A DNA stretch of 64,000 nucleotides from Merluccius polli (GCA_030340625.1 JAOPHQ010001797.1:1-64000), one strand, 5' to 3'. Shown: positions 12,691 to 35,338, counted from the stretch's first letter. Notes: generated from the letters alone by a model not told the origin. Numbers and translations are program-made.

Positions 12691-14560
12691 TGGTGTTTGA
12701 AGAGGACGGACGGTGGCGTCGAGCGGTTTTATATGCCACACTCTGGTCCCTCTGGCGCTGCAGTCGTGAGTCTGTAACTTAACGAGAGTAAGCGGAGCAG
12801 TGCATTCTGGGAGATGCGGTCCCTTGTCTCACACACTGACTTACTGTATTTGCTGTACCACCACAACAGGTCGGTGCCTTGAATCGCGATGAATGAAAAA
12901 CTAAACGACGCACTGCAAGCATAGTCTCTCAAAAAATGATTCATTACCTTCTGGGATTTGGACACCACTAATAGTGGTTTTAAGTGGAGTAATGGGCAGG
13001 TGTGTTTTTAAGTAAGCAGAATTGTAAGGGTTAAAAATAAAGTCAATTCGTTGGACTGCTCAACTCCAATATTAGACTTTTAAAATACTAAAATATAGTT
13101 TAGGAGATGCAGCAATAATGTCTTCTCACTAACTTTGTTTCCTGGAGGTTCGAGCTGGTGAATCATTTTTTTTGGATCGACCATTAAAAAATGTGAATGC
13201 GAGTTAGGGGCAATTATTATTTTATTTGTTTTAATAATAACTATGAAATTATTATGTAATTAACAATTCATTTGTCCCAGTTGACAGGCAGTCAATGCCA
13301 TTGTTTGCCACTTGTTTGTTGATTTTAAACAGGAAGAGACAGCACCAAAAAAAAAAAAAGAAATACAAAAAGATGAACTGGCTGTACATAAAACGCTCTT
13401 GTTTACGAGCATGCTTGTGACGCATTTGGATGTGAACCACACAACAGGCGCCATTCACCTTTACAAACACAACCATGACAACAACAACAACAACAACACT
13501 GCTCGGCTGCTTGAGACAATCACAGGGTGCGGTTATGTATTCATTCATTTATTCATTCCGTTTATATTATTTGTCTGCCGTCTCTCTCTCTCTCTCTTTA
13601 TTTATTTGAACGGGATTAAACGCCCGTTCGCCCATTCTCACACGGACACGTAATTAGATAGTCAATCAAGGACATATCGTGAGACCATCCTGATCTCGCG
13701 AGTTCACGAGACTTGAATATCCGGATGGTCCCGCGAGGCTATAAAATATCGACTCGCTTTTACAAAATGCCAACAAAAAGCCAACTGAAAGTGAGTGACA
13801 ATTAATATTTTGTTGGATGACTCATAGGCTACTTTTTTATTTTATTGGATCCCCCCCTCCCTCTTAAACAAGTTTAGAGAAGTGTGTCCTTTTGCATAGT
13901 GTAGATATCCGTAGACATGTCACCAAAAACAAAAACACACACCTGTCCTTGCATCTTTTGATTTCATCTTACAATACTTCCCGGGCCAGACTTTTGTGTA
14001 CAAAAAAAAAAAAGACAAGAGTTTTACACGCAGGTTTTATCTCGAGGGTGATCGCAAAACATTTTTCTTTGGTAAAATATAGGGGGGAAAAAAAGAAAAA
14101 AGAAATAGATAACAAAAACACACGTAGAAGCTAAAAAAAAAAAAAAAGCAAGAAATAAAAGGAGAAGACTAGGAGGGTTAATACAGTAGATAACATATTT
14201 GCCGGTGATTATTTTTATAACAAGAATACATTGTACATAGAATGTCATTGAGAGATGCTATTTGCTGTATAGTTGTAGCCTCGAATGTGATCTCGCGAGA
14301 TCGGGACGGTCCCGCGAGACCGGTGTAGTTGACCCGTGGCGGGGGGATGAAGGAACAGCGACAAGGTCCAGTATACTAAACTTCAGTAATGTGCAATACA
14401 AAAAGGCATGCTGTTTTAAAAATGAGGAATTTCATGTACTGTACTATGCAACCGCAAAAACCGTGTACATCGCTTCATGCTGTGGTTGTTTCTCCAACCC
14501 CAAACGTTTCTTTTTGGTCCGGAAATGCGTCATCGAAAAACTCCTGGCGGGAAATTTGTG

Positions 14561-14592
<32 letters not shown>

Positions 14593-15209
14593 GTCTCTCT
14601 CTCTCTCTCCTTTTTCTATGGAAGATGAAACCTTAACGGCTTATGCGGTATTGCATGCACAATATACCATTCTAATTTATGTGTGAGAAAAAAAGGATTT
14701 GAAGAGAAATGTAAAAAGAGAAATTGGGGCGGCGAAAACTTAGAAGTGACCTAAAAGTTTTCTCTTTTTTTTTTTCAAAATAAAGTGTCGTTCTGAAGAT
14801 GTGTGCTGTGTTTTTGTCACCGCCTGCGAGCTGAGCTGGGAAGCTTTCATCCAAGCGCCAATCAACTTCACACCTGTAGCAGGTAAGTCATGATGAAAAT
14901 GTGGATTTTTTAAAAGGGCATTTCTTCATCTTAAATGTAAAGATAGCCCAAAATATTCCCAGGGTTAGGGTTCATTCTGGGGCTGAAGGGCGGCCGGCTC
15001 CACCTGGAAACGCCCTTCAATTCAAGGTGAATGAGGACAGGTGTGTCAGGTGACCCGGAAACCACCAATCAGCCAATGACAGCCAGTTGAACCGACAGAG
15101 TTCAAGTGTTTAGTGTTCATCACCGCTTTTCCCAACCGATGGCTGACAAGTATTGGGATGACATCATGTCAACGGGCCTTCATCACAGAGGTGTAACAGT
15201 AGGGGTGAG

Positions 15210-15284
<75 letters not shown>

Positions 15285-16810
15285 TATCTCATGACGTTAA
15301 TCATGGCCTACAGACCCGTCATTAGGAGATATACCTGTTTTGACCCCCACTATAACACTTCTCTGATTTAAAAAGTCCCATTAAGTCGCCTTTGGTGTAG
15401 AAGCTGTTTGTGTTGAGGCCTTAGTGTCACAGTGTCTGAGTGGGTCCGCGCCGAGGTTTGGATATATTTGTATTTTATTGTAATTGTTGGTTTTTTTATT
15501 TGTATTTTTATTATTACGCCAAAAACACCTACTCAGCCAAAACCGCCCGGTCGCTTTTTATGAAACTTTCCACAATGGTAGGAGGTGACTAAAGAAGGCG
15601 AGATAACGTATTGGCTCAATGGTGGCGCTATAGCAACCGTCTGAAAATGCTAACTTTGAACAAGCATATCTCCTGACCCCTTTGACCTCCAGTCATGACA
15701 CTGTAAACACATGTATCTCCGGATGATGAACACATTTCCCTCAACAACCCATAATGTCCGCCTGGAAACATTTTCATTTTGTGAATTGAAAATGCCATTT
15801 AGTTTTTTCTGAAAAACACTAAAATCCCTGAGGATCCTATGTTTTTAGACGTAGGTGCACATCCTTTGGTACGTACCAATACATAACATTTTTTCTGAAG
15901 GTCTGAAAGACTCGAGGTCAGAACCGAGGTCTGTCTGCTGGATTATGGGGACACTGAACACGCCAGTCTTGCCAGTGGAGCCTCTTCAGTAGGCTACCCA
16001 TACAACACATGTTGGTGTGGTGTCTGTAACAGGGGCCAAATTCCCAGGGGGGGGGGGGGAGCGGGGGACGTGTCTCCCCCAATGTGTGACTCACTACTTC
16101 GCCCTTGGTCTGTGACCATTGTTCGTCGAATGTGTATTGACATAAAACTCTCCACTCTTCCCCATATCAGGCTACACGCTTATTGATTAGTGCAGAGCCA
16201 TTTCTATTATTAACAAGTTAGTTGTTAAAAGGTCATTCAACGATATGAGAAGTGTGTCAATTAATTAATTAGGTCTTTGTGGTTTAGGATGCTATGGCAC
16301 CACATTACCATATTGTGTATTTAAAACATCAGTGTGATCTATTTTAAAGAAGTAGGCTACTTGGTCCCATGTGTTTTTGGGTGAAGGAGTTGTGTGTACC
16401 CATAATCCTCACGTCATCAGTTGACATGAAGTTAACCCGTTTGACCACATGGTGTCACTGTGCATTAAGTATTTATCTCCAGGATTCTGCTTTACATGTG
16501 AATGCTAGTATAACATTAACAGCTTGTGACTGAGCCATAGGCCTACTTTTGTGACATCACAAGTAGGTTAAGCCTATCACAGTGCACCATTAATGTCACA
16601 AGTAACTAAATACATGTAATGTAATAATGTATCTCATAGATTTTAAATGTCTAAAAGATGTCCAGAAGATCTTTACAGACATCAATTTAAACATAGCTGA
16701 ATATTAATACTATTCATATAGGCCTAAGCTTTTTTAAACCCTGCACAAATATTAAACCAAGTTGATTTTGAGTCATAAAATGCATGCATCACCCATTGAA
16801 TTAAAAGCAA
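12691..16810. other. Intergenic region between convergent genes
   Basis: No coding exon is recognised. It holds a (CA)n microsatellite at 15212-15281, poly-A and poly-T runs, CTCT runs near 14560-14610, palindromic TCTCGCGAGA-like sites near 13694 and 14290, and unclassified AT-rich DNA at 15400-16800. The AATAAA at 14779-14784 could end a long cacnb4 transcript. The reverse AATAAA at 16813-16818 could end etv5. Confidence 0.5.
15212..15281. repeat. (CA)n microsatellite
   Basis: About 35 uninterrupted CA units. Confidence 0.95.
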
Positions 16811-16812
16811 AT

Positions 16813-25612
<8,800 letters not shown>

Positions 25613-26201
25613 TTACACACTTCACTCCTCCTCCGATACGGCTCAGAGGGGAGGAGCGAGGAGACAAGGAGAGAGGAGATGAGGAGCGAGGAGAGAAGGA
25701 TACCTCCTTCTGTGGACAGAAAGAGAGAGACCAAAGGGTTTATTTCTTCATTATTTTTTTTACACGCTTTATCATTGTTTGCCCTCCAAAGACAAAAAAA
25801 ACCACATTTTCATTTCCAATGTCTTATTCTACCAATAGGCAGAATATTATTATATTATATTATGAGTTTTATTATTATTAGCATATTAGTTCATGTCGAC
25901 GTTTTACTGTACACAGACATACAGCCCACAAACGACGTGCAAAGCGAGAAGCTGCATGCGTGGCAGCACACTTAATAATAGTCTCAATCTAATAAAGCAA
26001 ACACCCATGCAGGCCACACACACACACACACACACAGCCTGCACCTAGCACCACCTGCACCTAAGCCAGGGGGGGGAGGGGGGGGGGCTCCTGGAGGGGA
26101 TCCAAGACCAGAACCGTTTGATCCCTTTATTTATTTATATCTTTTAAATTTTTATGGTAACACGCACGACTCTGAGTCACCCATGACCTCATGTGTTCAT
26201 C

Positions 26202-26323
<122 letters not shown>

Positions 26324-26389
26324 CCTCACTGTGCTACAGTCCCACCGCCACAAAATCAACCACAACACATCTTCAACATAATGGAGAGA

Positions 26390-27080
26390 AAATCAAATCT
26401 CGGAAACAGGCCTCCTCCCTCCCCCCCTCCTCCTCCTTCCCCCTCCTCCTCCTCCTCCTCGACATTACCCCCCCCCCCCCCCCCCCCCCCCCCCGGAAAA
26501 ATCCCCAACCGCAGCACCCTCCTGTACGTTGTGATGACCTGTGAAGTCTGCTTGGCTGCATGCAAATAGCAGGGGGGGGGGGCTATTATCATCACTTTAT
26601 GAAAAGTTTCCAAACTGTACACAGCTCGACTCCTCCTCCCTCCCTCCCTCCCCCCTCCCTCCTTCCTCCTCCACCCCACTCCTCCCTCCCTCCTCCCCAC
26701 ACCTCCTCCTCCCCCCTCCTCCTCAAGGGGCAACTTGGCACAAGTCAACACGAGTGGGGAGGAGGGGGGAGGAGGGAGGGAGGGAGGAAAGCCTCCTCCC
26801 TCCCTCCTCCTCCCTCCTCCCCACTAGTGTTGACTTGCGCCAAGTTGCCCCTTGTTTTTGTGAATGAAGTGAAACCCGACACCCCGCCGTGCGCACGGCG
26901 GGGGGGAGGGGGAGGGGGAGGGAGAGGGGGGAGGGAGGGAGGGAGAGGGGGGGTGTTGGGCTCACCATTCATAAAAAGCCCAGCGATCGCGGAGACTAAA
27001 GGGGGGAAATAAATCACGACGCGAGACAGCGTAAGCGGAGATGGGGGGGGAGGAGGGGGGAGGGAAGGGAGAGGGAGGAC
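26390..27080. repeat. Strand-asymmetric purine/pyrimidine region with a hairpin
   Basis: Alternating CCTCC-rich and GGAGG-rich blocks. A clear inverted repeat lies at 26725-26853: AAGGGGCAACTTGGCACAAG on the left against TTGCGCCAAGTTGCCCCTT on the right, with GGAGGAGG and CCTCCTCC inside. It is in the first etv5 intron upstream of the coding start. Confidence 0.75.
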
Positions 27081-27429
27081 GACAACAACAACAACAACAA
27101 CCCCCCCCCCCAAAAAAAACAACAACAACTAAACCCAGACCCTGGCAGAGAGAGAGAGAGATAATAAAATGGACGCCGGAGCCGATGAGCTAAAAGGTCC
27201 AGGGTTTCATTCCCATAAAATGGCGTTCACGCACACACACACACATGCACACGTACACATGCACGCGCACACACATGCACGCACACACACACACAAACAG
27301 AAAATCAGCGCATGAACAGTGAAGGTAAACCTGCAGCTCCGTGCGTAAAACCACACATAATACTACGTCATAACCATGTAATAACTACGTCATAACCACG
27401 TCATAACGCAGCGCGTGGACGCCACTTAC

Positions 27430-27660
27430 GGTTGCAGGGGGTCCGCGTGGAGAAAAAGGGGGAGAAAAGGGAGTAAAAGTATCCACGTCGCGAGCCTCGC
27501 CGCTCCGCTGAGATGTGGGGAGTTTTTTTTTTTCTCAATGGAGAGCAGCGGCGCCGGCGGAGCTGGCCGCTCATTGGCTGCCCGCCGCGCCCATCAGAAC
27601 ACGGGCGGCCAATCACGCGCCGCCGGCGCCGCCCACCTCCGCCTCTCTTTTTTTATGAAT
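27430..27660 (-). promoter_or_regulatory. etv5: etv5 non-coding first exon and GC-rich promoter
   Basis: On the minus strand a strong donor GTAAGTGGC lies directly beside 27430, with GC-rich sequence upstream. This suggests a 5'UTR exon that splices towards the coding start at 25612. CCAAT-type motifs occur in both orientations (ATTGG near 27574, CCAAT near 27610). No TATA box is evident. The transcription start is not determined. Confidence 0.55.
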
Positions 27661-27734
27661 GGTTACGTTTCATTCATGTTTTTTTTTTCTGCGCTCTTAA
27701 AGGGACAGTTTATGGTTGAATGATTTATTTCCCG

Positions 27735-28380
27735 TAATGCCTTTAGATTAGATTAGATTAGAATTTATTTATTATTTTATATTACAATAATACATTTTAA
27801 TATTAAATATACTTTATTTAGAAATTCTGTTGTTACATCAGAAAAATGTGTAATATACACTATAGAAGGAGAATAAAATAAAATGGAGAAAATAAATAAA
27901 AATAGAAAAGGCAAAAGACAACAACATGGTGGCATGATGTAATAATATTACAAAGGTAACGTAAAGTGGCATTATATATATAATATTACAAAGGTAACGT
28001 AAAGTGGCATTATATATATAATATTACAAAGGTAACGTAAAGTGGCATTATATATATAATATTACAAAGGTAACGTAAAGTGGCATGATATAGGCTAATA
28101 TTACAACGGTAACGTAAAGTGGCATGAAATAATAATATTACAAATGTAACGTAAAGTGGCATGATGTAATAATATTACAAAGGTAACGTAAATATTATAT
28201 ATATTTATAAAATATTATAAATATTATATTATACTGTATATATTTTTTTATATTTTCTTGCCTATGTTTATATTGTATTTTTTTTAATTTTTTTCACTGT
28301 TGCACTGTTATTGGAGTTGGCTGTTAATCTCATTGTACATGAGTATAGTGACAATAAAAGGCATTCTATTCTATTCTAAT
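27735..28380. repeat. AT-rich repeat block with a ~38-bp minisatellite
   Basis: From about 27935 to 28195 the unit ATATTACAAAGGTAACGTAA plus AGTGGCATTATATATATA repeats about seven times with variation. The right flank holds CAATAAAAGGCATTCTATTC with a TTCTA repeat, resembling a retroposon tail. Confidence 0.85.
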
Positions 28381-28464
28381 AATAATGAATTTAAAGTGTA
28401 ATAACTGGAGTAAGAGTTACGCTATTTTTCATTTGTTCGTTTGATATTTTAATTTTTTTTTTAG

Positions 28465-28742
28465 GATAGATACTTTTTTTGATCCCGTGAGGGAAATTAG
28501 TTTCTCTGCATTTAACCCAATTTAACCGAATTAGTGAACACACACAGCACACAGTGAACACACAGTGAGGTGAATCACACACTAACCCAGAGCAGTGAGC
28601 TGCCTGCCCAACCAGCGGCGCTCGGGGAGCAGTGAGGGGTTAGGTGCCTTGCTCAAGTGCACTTCAGCCGTGGACTGCTCGGGGATCGAACCGGCAAGCC
28701 GGTTACAAGCCCGAAACCTTAACCAGTAGGCCACGGCTGCCC
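28465..28742 (-). mobile_element. tRNA-derived SINE, copy 1
   Basis: Read on the minus strand, it starts with a tRNA-like head (GGGCAGCCGTGGCCTACTGG, then TTAAGG), has a B-box GGTTCGATCCCC and a conserved body (TTGAGCAAGGCACCTAACCC), and ends GGGATCAAAAAAAGTATCT. The internal RNA polymerase III boxes and tail are typical of fish SINEs. Confidence 0.85.
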
Positions 28743-29023
28743 TATACCATATAATAACTTATTTAGCCTAAAGCTCTCATCGTAATAGTATAGACATGCA
28801 ATATTGTTTGCAGTGTTTGGCTACCTCCATCCATTCATACTTCACGTCTTGTTCTATATTGAGGTTATAACGGCAAACTGCCAACTATTCTTTTATTTCC
28901 TACATTATGTACATTGTCTTTAATCTTTTGTAACACAATCCTCCTAGTAGGCCTAGTTTGTGTGCCCATGCATTATGTATGTACTATGTTTCATCTCTAC
29001 ACCATTGAAGTCTGTGTGTGTGT

Positions 29024-29054
<31 letters not shown>

Positions 29055-30952
29055 CATGTGTGTGTGTGCGTGTGTGTTCGACCCATTATTCATAAAGTGA
29101 TTGGAGGGCTCTCTGAACCTCTTGGTGGTCCTTTGAGGTGTGTGTGCGCGTTTGTGTGTGTGTGTTTAGTTCGTTCAATTGAAGATGTCAGTTATGAGAC
29201 GTATATGCGTGCTTAATATAATTCATATGGCACATTCCGGTAACAGATGATAAAGCATGACATCATTACATAAGTGTGCACACGCCTCTCATATGAAACT
29301 GTGGAACATGTGCAACATATTTATGATTAGTAGTGCAGCGCCGCTCGCTCGGCCTCCGCTTTCTGGAGAACCGCTCATCCGAACAACTTCACACCTGGCG
29401 CTGCGCCTCCTCGGCTCCTCAGCCAGACGCCCGCCGAGCGTGAAGTCGCTCCAACGAACGGCTGTGGAGAATATCGAGGGGACATACGTACATACAAGAA
29501 GATTAACTTTATTAATCCCACATTGGGGAAATTCGTTTATCACTCAACACACTCACACACACACATAGGCCTGAAATGCATGCGCACACACACAAATACA
29601 GACAGGCCTACAGACATGCAAGGAGAGATGGCGGAGTGACAGGCCGCCACGTAGCGGCGCCAGGGAGCAGTTAGGGGTTCGTTGCCTTGCTCAAGGGCAA
29701 CTCGGCAGCAGCGCCCAGGAGGTGAACTGGCACCTCTCCAGCCACCGGTCCACACTCCACACTGTGGTCCGTGCTGGACTTGAACCGGCGACCCTCCGGT
29801 TCCCAAGCCAAGTCCTCTAGCAGCACTATAGTAGGTATAGTCTCAGATGCGTTCACACGGGGAACCCTAGTTGAAACCTTTTGAACCTGCGTGACCTTCA
29901 GGAAACCACTCGATAGCGGCTAACGCTTACGTAGGCCTATAGGATGAAAGCTTCAAAGGATAAAGGTCACAGAGCATATGCCAAAAACCTTAATCTTTGG
30001 AAAGAAGCCCATGAACTAACTAATGTTTGAAAAGTGAATTAATGTTTCAATGGCGCACTATTTCGCTGAGTTTAGCCCCAATTGGTTTCAGCTTTTTGTT
30101 CGGTCCGTGTTTTTAACAGTACATGAAGGCGTTGTTGATTACTGCAGTATTGGTCAAATACATTTTTAATGTATGTCTAATGATACATGTGGGTCCTGAG
30201 GAGAGACCAGTAGAGAACCACCGGTCTTTACTATACTGTACATCCTCTCCTTTACAATACTGATAGACGGAGAAAGCCGGGATCCACACAGAATTCGAAC
30301 TAAAATAAGAATAAATAAATTGGATGTTGTGAGGCGTACAGCATGCTTTCAACTATTTTTATTCTTATACTTATTGTTTACATTTTCTTCCACTTCAACA
30401 ATTTATCTTTAAGCATATGACTGTGTTATCTTGGCCAGGGCTTAATCCTTGTGATCTCAATAGGACTCACCTGGGTTATATAAAGGTTTCATAAAAACTG
30501 TTAATAACGGCTCCTGAACGTCAGAGTCAGAGTAAGCAGTGCACTAAATGTTTTTCTTGGAAACCTCCTTGGTAACCAATGTGTTGCCAAGGAGGAGCCT
30601 TGCTGGTGCTTGTCTTGTCGTCATGAGTCAAACTCTTATGTCTACACTGTCAGATGCAGACATTGATCGTCTGACCAATGTTTGATCTGGTGTGTGTTGT
30701 GTGTGTTGTGTGTGTTGTGTGTGTGTGTGTGTGTGTGTGTGAGAAAGTACACGTATAGCCCCCCCCCCCCCCCCCCCCCCCCCCGTCTGTCCTTTCATCT
30801 CGTATGGCGTCACCAAAGCCAGCAAAAAAAAAAAAAAAAACCCAGACAGACTTATCAGTTTAGTAACATTTTATCTCCATTTTGTCTTTCTTCATCACAT
30901 GATCACATTTGGAAAGGCCATCGCAGTCCAGTGTATCGCTGTCCATTGACCC

Positions 30953-30992
<40 letters not shown>

Positions 30993-31122
30993 ACGCGTAT
31001 GCATTCCATAGTCCCTCCACTCTCCAATTGTTTTAAATGTATGAACCAATCACAGAAGGGGAGACAGGGGTGTCACATGACCATCAGCCGGACGGCTCTC
31101 GCTCCGTATCGTGTTTGACTGT
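28743..31122. other. Gene-free intergenic DNA
   Basis: It holds the second SINE, (GT)n tracts near 29012-29075, 30690-30740 and 30960-30990, and a poly-C run near 30761-30784. No exon or RNA gene is recognised. Confidence 0.55.
29495..29830 (-). mobile_element. tRNA-derived SINE, copy 2 (different head)
   Basis: On the minus strand the head contains CTGCTAGAGGACTTGGC and a B-box CGGTTCAAGTCC. The body has TTGAGCAAGGCAACGAACCC, and the 3' end is GTGGGATTAATAAAGTTAAT. It shares the body motif and tail type with copy 1 but has another head and a CA microsatellite insertion. Confidence 0.75.
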
Positions 31123-31376
31123 ATAGGGATTGTACATCAGAGTGCAATGCATCATGGGATTTTTTTTGTTGGCGACGCGCCGCCATATTGAGAGGAACTC
31201 CAGAGAGCTGTAGTCCTGTAAAATCCTAAATCAACGTAAATATACAACGTCTTCCCCATAATGACAAATCATTTCACGATGAATTACTAAAAACAATGAC
31301 CAAAAAAACTAAAATAGTAACTCCAACGCTCCTACGCTTCCAAAATGGCGGCGGTACGTCGCGGCGTACGAGCCCT
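31123..31376. mobile_element. Second copy of the ATAGGGCTTG MITE
   Basis: It begins ATAGGGATTGTACATCAGAG and ends GCGTACGAGCCCT. It shares GTAGTCCTGTAAAATC, GACAAATCATTTCA and GCTTCCAAAATGG with the copy at 5356-5680. Confidence 0.72.
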
Positions 31377-34300
31377 GTTGTCGCGTCGGAAACAGAATGC
31401 GAGGAGAATAACTCCGAGCGATCCTATTGGTGAGTGACACGGTGACGTAACGGCCGACGTCGCCATGTTGTGACCCTCGGCGCTATAAATAGCACAGCGC
31501 TAACCACCAATGGCTTTATAGGAGTCTGCTAGGATACAAGCTGATGAAAGCCCCCTTCTGTGTGTGTATGTGTGTGTGTGTGTGTGTGTGTAGTCGTTAA
31601 ACAAGCAATATTCTTGTGTAAAGTGACAATTAAGCTCATTAAACAGTCTGGCGGGGGACAGACAATTTGGTTTCCAACAGGTCTCCTGTATAAAAAAACA
31701 TAAAAACCTCAGCAGTAGCGCCACCTCTGGTGGAACGGCAGCTATTGCATTTGCTCTGAAACGCTACAGACACAAAGTACTGACATACAGTATCCTATTG
31801 GATGGGAAGTGCTTTTATATTTATTCTCTGTACCTCTGTCTGAATGACTGAATGCCCTTTGTCCCTGGGAAATAAACAAATAGTAAATAATGTAAGTAAA
31901 TGATGTAAATGCTTTGCACAAGCTTGCACACTTAAGTGGGCCCCACGACCTCCGATCTATCACCAAACACCTTTTTACTGCACAGAAATGTTACTGAAAT
32001 GTAGAATATGCATCATTTCCCTGGATTTATTTGTGAACTTGTGAATTTGTAATTCTCCCGGTCATACCACTTTAAAACCCCCATGCACAGACTGGGATTG
32101 TGTTTAGTCTGCAGCCACTGCAGTCAAGTCAATAAGGTGATATTGACTTGTAAAACTATTTACTGTTTCTTTCTTTATTTCTTCTTCTTCTTCTTCTTCT
32201 TCTTCTTCTTCTGCTCTAATCTCAGCTCGATATCCTTCAATAATATTGTGATTGTTGTTAAAGTCCCTGGCACAGATTTACACGTTGTTGTTCCTGCAGT
32301 GTGTCAGTGTTTACAGGGGCACTAAATCAAACGTCAGCCAATTAATGAACGGTAGGGCAATAAATGAGTGAATGTGGAAATGAAGTCGGAGTCCACAGGG
32401 CCCCGTTTGGCACCGCCGTATCTGATAATGTGATCTCCGGTCCCAACGTTTTAAAATCCGGTTATTATCATCACACGCTGGCCTCGATTGCACGCGTGGC
32501 AGGGCGCCACGTCAACTGCTGTCACGTGCTTTTGGAAAGTTTGCAGCGTACAATAAAACTTTTTTTTTTTAAACACACAAAGCAATTAAATACTAAAAGT
32601 GATTAGGCCGGTATTAGAACAAATATTAGATTGTATTAGATTAGGCCTGTTATTTTTTTAATAACAGTGTGGTTGATCTTTACACTTCCCGCTCTTTACA
32701 CAGCCCCAGCCTGGCGTAATGCTGACCTAGCCGGTTTTTTCCCGCGTTTATCGTTTTATTGGCCTCGGCGGAAGTGGGATTTGATTGGTTGCTGGCGAAG
32801 CGATGGAGAAAAGGTCGATAATAAGGTTGGCCTAATATAGAAACAGTGATAATAAAACATAATAATATTAATCCCCTTAAGCACTTCTTGTATGTATGGC
32901 ACTTACTTTAGGATCTTGCACTTATTACCTTAGCACTTAGCATCTTATCCTAGCTACCCCTCTGTTGCATACTAGCAATGGGTTAACTTAGCAATGATGA
33001 GTGATTGAAACTTGTTCTAGTGACATCCTTACTGGGACCCACAGCGACTTGTTTTTGTTGTTGTTGTTGCCCTTTCTTCTGACAAATGTACTTATTGTAA
33101 GTCGCTTTGGACAAAAGCGTCTGCTAAATGCCCTGAATGTAATGTAGAAATGTAGGCCTATACAGACAGCAGGGGGCCCTATAGGCGAGGGGCCCGCCTG
33201 GAGCCGAGAACTATGAAATACAACTATAAACTATATTTTTTCTACCTCCAATAGTCTCCCAGACACCAAGCAACACAGAGAGCTCGGTTCTTGCTGTAAA
33301 TGCAGCCCATGAGGCCTACATAATGACACCATCGTGTGTTGTCTGTGGTCCCGGAGAGCAGATCTTCATCTCCTCTGACCTCTCCTGCGTTGCCACGGTG
33401 GACCATCCCTGTTAATGATCAACCGCCGCGCGGCGCATCCGAACGTAAAGGTGGCAAACAATGTCTGGATTCACACGTCGGGGGGGGGGGGGGGGAGTCT
33501 GTGTCAACGTCCGCCGTGTTTGTCTTCCAATATTGACTGATTGATTATGTGATACAGTTGCCTACCGGAGAAATGTCCAGTAGAGAAGCACGAGGCCGCA
33601 ACGCAAACAGAAGCAATATTGGTTATTATTATTTTATTTATTTTATTTAAATACATGCATTTGCAGTGTGTGTGTGTGTGGGTGTGTGTGTGTGTGGGTG
33701 TGTGTGTGTGTGTGTGTGTGATCCAGATACAATACCTCCCCCTGGTGGACATACGTAGTACATACAGCTTTAAGAGAGGCTGGCAAGCCTAAACAACAGT
33801 GTGTGTGTGTGTGTGACAACCAACAAGTTGGTTGTACTTTATTGCATTGTAAAAGATCTTCTTTACAGCCTTTAACAACACTTTCTTTATCTCAACCCAT
33901 AATAACAGTGACTCAGTGAGTAACAGTGGGGGGGGACACGATAGGCTAACACTCAAAATATGACATGTCTGTCTCATTTGCACGCCTATTGCACTCCTCA
34001 CCGTCCCTGGAGGGAGGGATCCCTCTTTAGATATTAATCTAAAGTCTGAACTTGTGAGAGTAGACGGATCACAACAAAAAGACTAAAAACCAGCGTAGGA
34101 AACAGTGATTTAAAAGTCAGTAAAATGTGTGTGTTGCCAGCTCAGCAGTAATGGTGTACTGTGGTTTCGAGAGCTGGGTGCAGAACAAATCCCCCCAGGA
34201 TCATCACTGGGCCTCGGCCCAGACTCTATTGTCCCCCTCGGGGTTGGGGGGGGGGCTGCCACCCCCTCTGCCCCCCCCCATCTGCCACCACAGCTGCAGC

Positions 34301-34401
34301 CTGATGGTCCCACATGCCTCTCCACACACACACACACACACATTCTCGACCCCATCATATTGCACATACACACATGAAGATACGCGCACGCACACATGCA
34401 G

Positions 34402-34442
<41 letters not shown>

Positions 34443-34698
34443 CAGATTCACACGTATGCATGCAGGCATGCAGATACACACACACACACACAGAAGAATG
34501 CAGACATACATGTAGGAATGCAGACACACACGTCTATGCGGGCATACAATCACACAAGCAGACACACGGGTCATGCACACTCACTCGCTCAGCCACACAC
34601 TCACAGGTGCAAACACAACCACACACACACACACACACCCCTTCCCATCGCCCAATTCGATCCATTCAAACCCTGGGCACCGCCCCTATACCCCCGCC

Positions 34699-34729
<31 letters not shown>

Positions 34730-35338
34730 GCCTGAACAACATGCTTTGTGGGACTGACAAAGGTCAGTCTGGACACCTTTGACTGTACATCAAACTCAGG
34801 GGTGCCACACATATCTGCTGCTGTTTCCTGAAGAGGGTGATGCCGTCGGTTCTTCCTTAGTCCTTCTTCCTGTAAATTCTTCATCTGTTGTCATTGTTGT
34901 GATGTTGACACACATCAGCCTATTTCGTCTCCACCCGAATGCATCGCCGAAATTACAAACACAGCGCTATCCCTCGCCGAAGCGCATTCCCTATCCATAC
35001 ACTGAGAGGCGATGTCGGCCATGAACGGACGACGACGGCCCGCTGGATGGGAGCCCACATGAGCTGGGGTGAGATTAACATCTTTCAACAATCAGTACAT
35101 TAAGTCTTCAGCACTTTAGTTTGCAAGTGTGTGGTCTTGCCATAACCATAGGTTTGGTAACCAAGGCAGGTGGTGAGGTAGGTATGGTTTATGTTGAAGC
35201 CAAATATCTGAGATTAGCTAGCTCCAGGACAAAACTTGGATTTGACCACAAAAACCAAAATATTATATATTATATAATATATATGTTGGACGGAATAAGC
35301 AGAGGTCAGGAAGCAGTAGTCATTCAAAAATGATTTGT
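31377..35338. other. Intergenic DNA left of the crystallin cluster
   Basis: No gene is recognised. It contains (TTC)n at about 32175-32212, a retroposon 3' end at about 32860-33150, GT/CA-rich tracts at 33665-33720 and 34310-34735, and AT-rich unique sequence. The CA-rich open frames near 34.1-34.8 kb are low-complexity. Confidence 0.55.
32860..33150 (+). mobile_element. 3' end of a non-LTR retroposon
   Basis: It ends with GTAAGTCGCTTTGGACAAAA then GCGTCTGCTAAATG and an AATGTA-type tail, a 3' terminus found repeatedly in fish non-LTR elements. The 5' border is unclear and no reverse transcriptase frame remains. Confidence 0.6.

Noticed and set aside
28680..28742. Possible tRNA gene
   Set aside because: The A- and B-box-like motifs belong to a SINE head; the cloverleaf is degenerate and followed by the SINE body.
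34110..34757. Cys/Val- or Thr/His-rich frames of 100-200 codons
   Set aside because: They run over CA/GT repeats and interrupted copies; no conserved domain.
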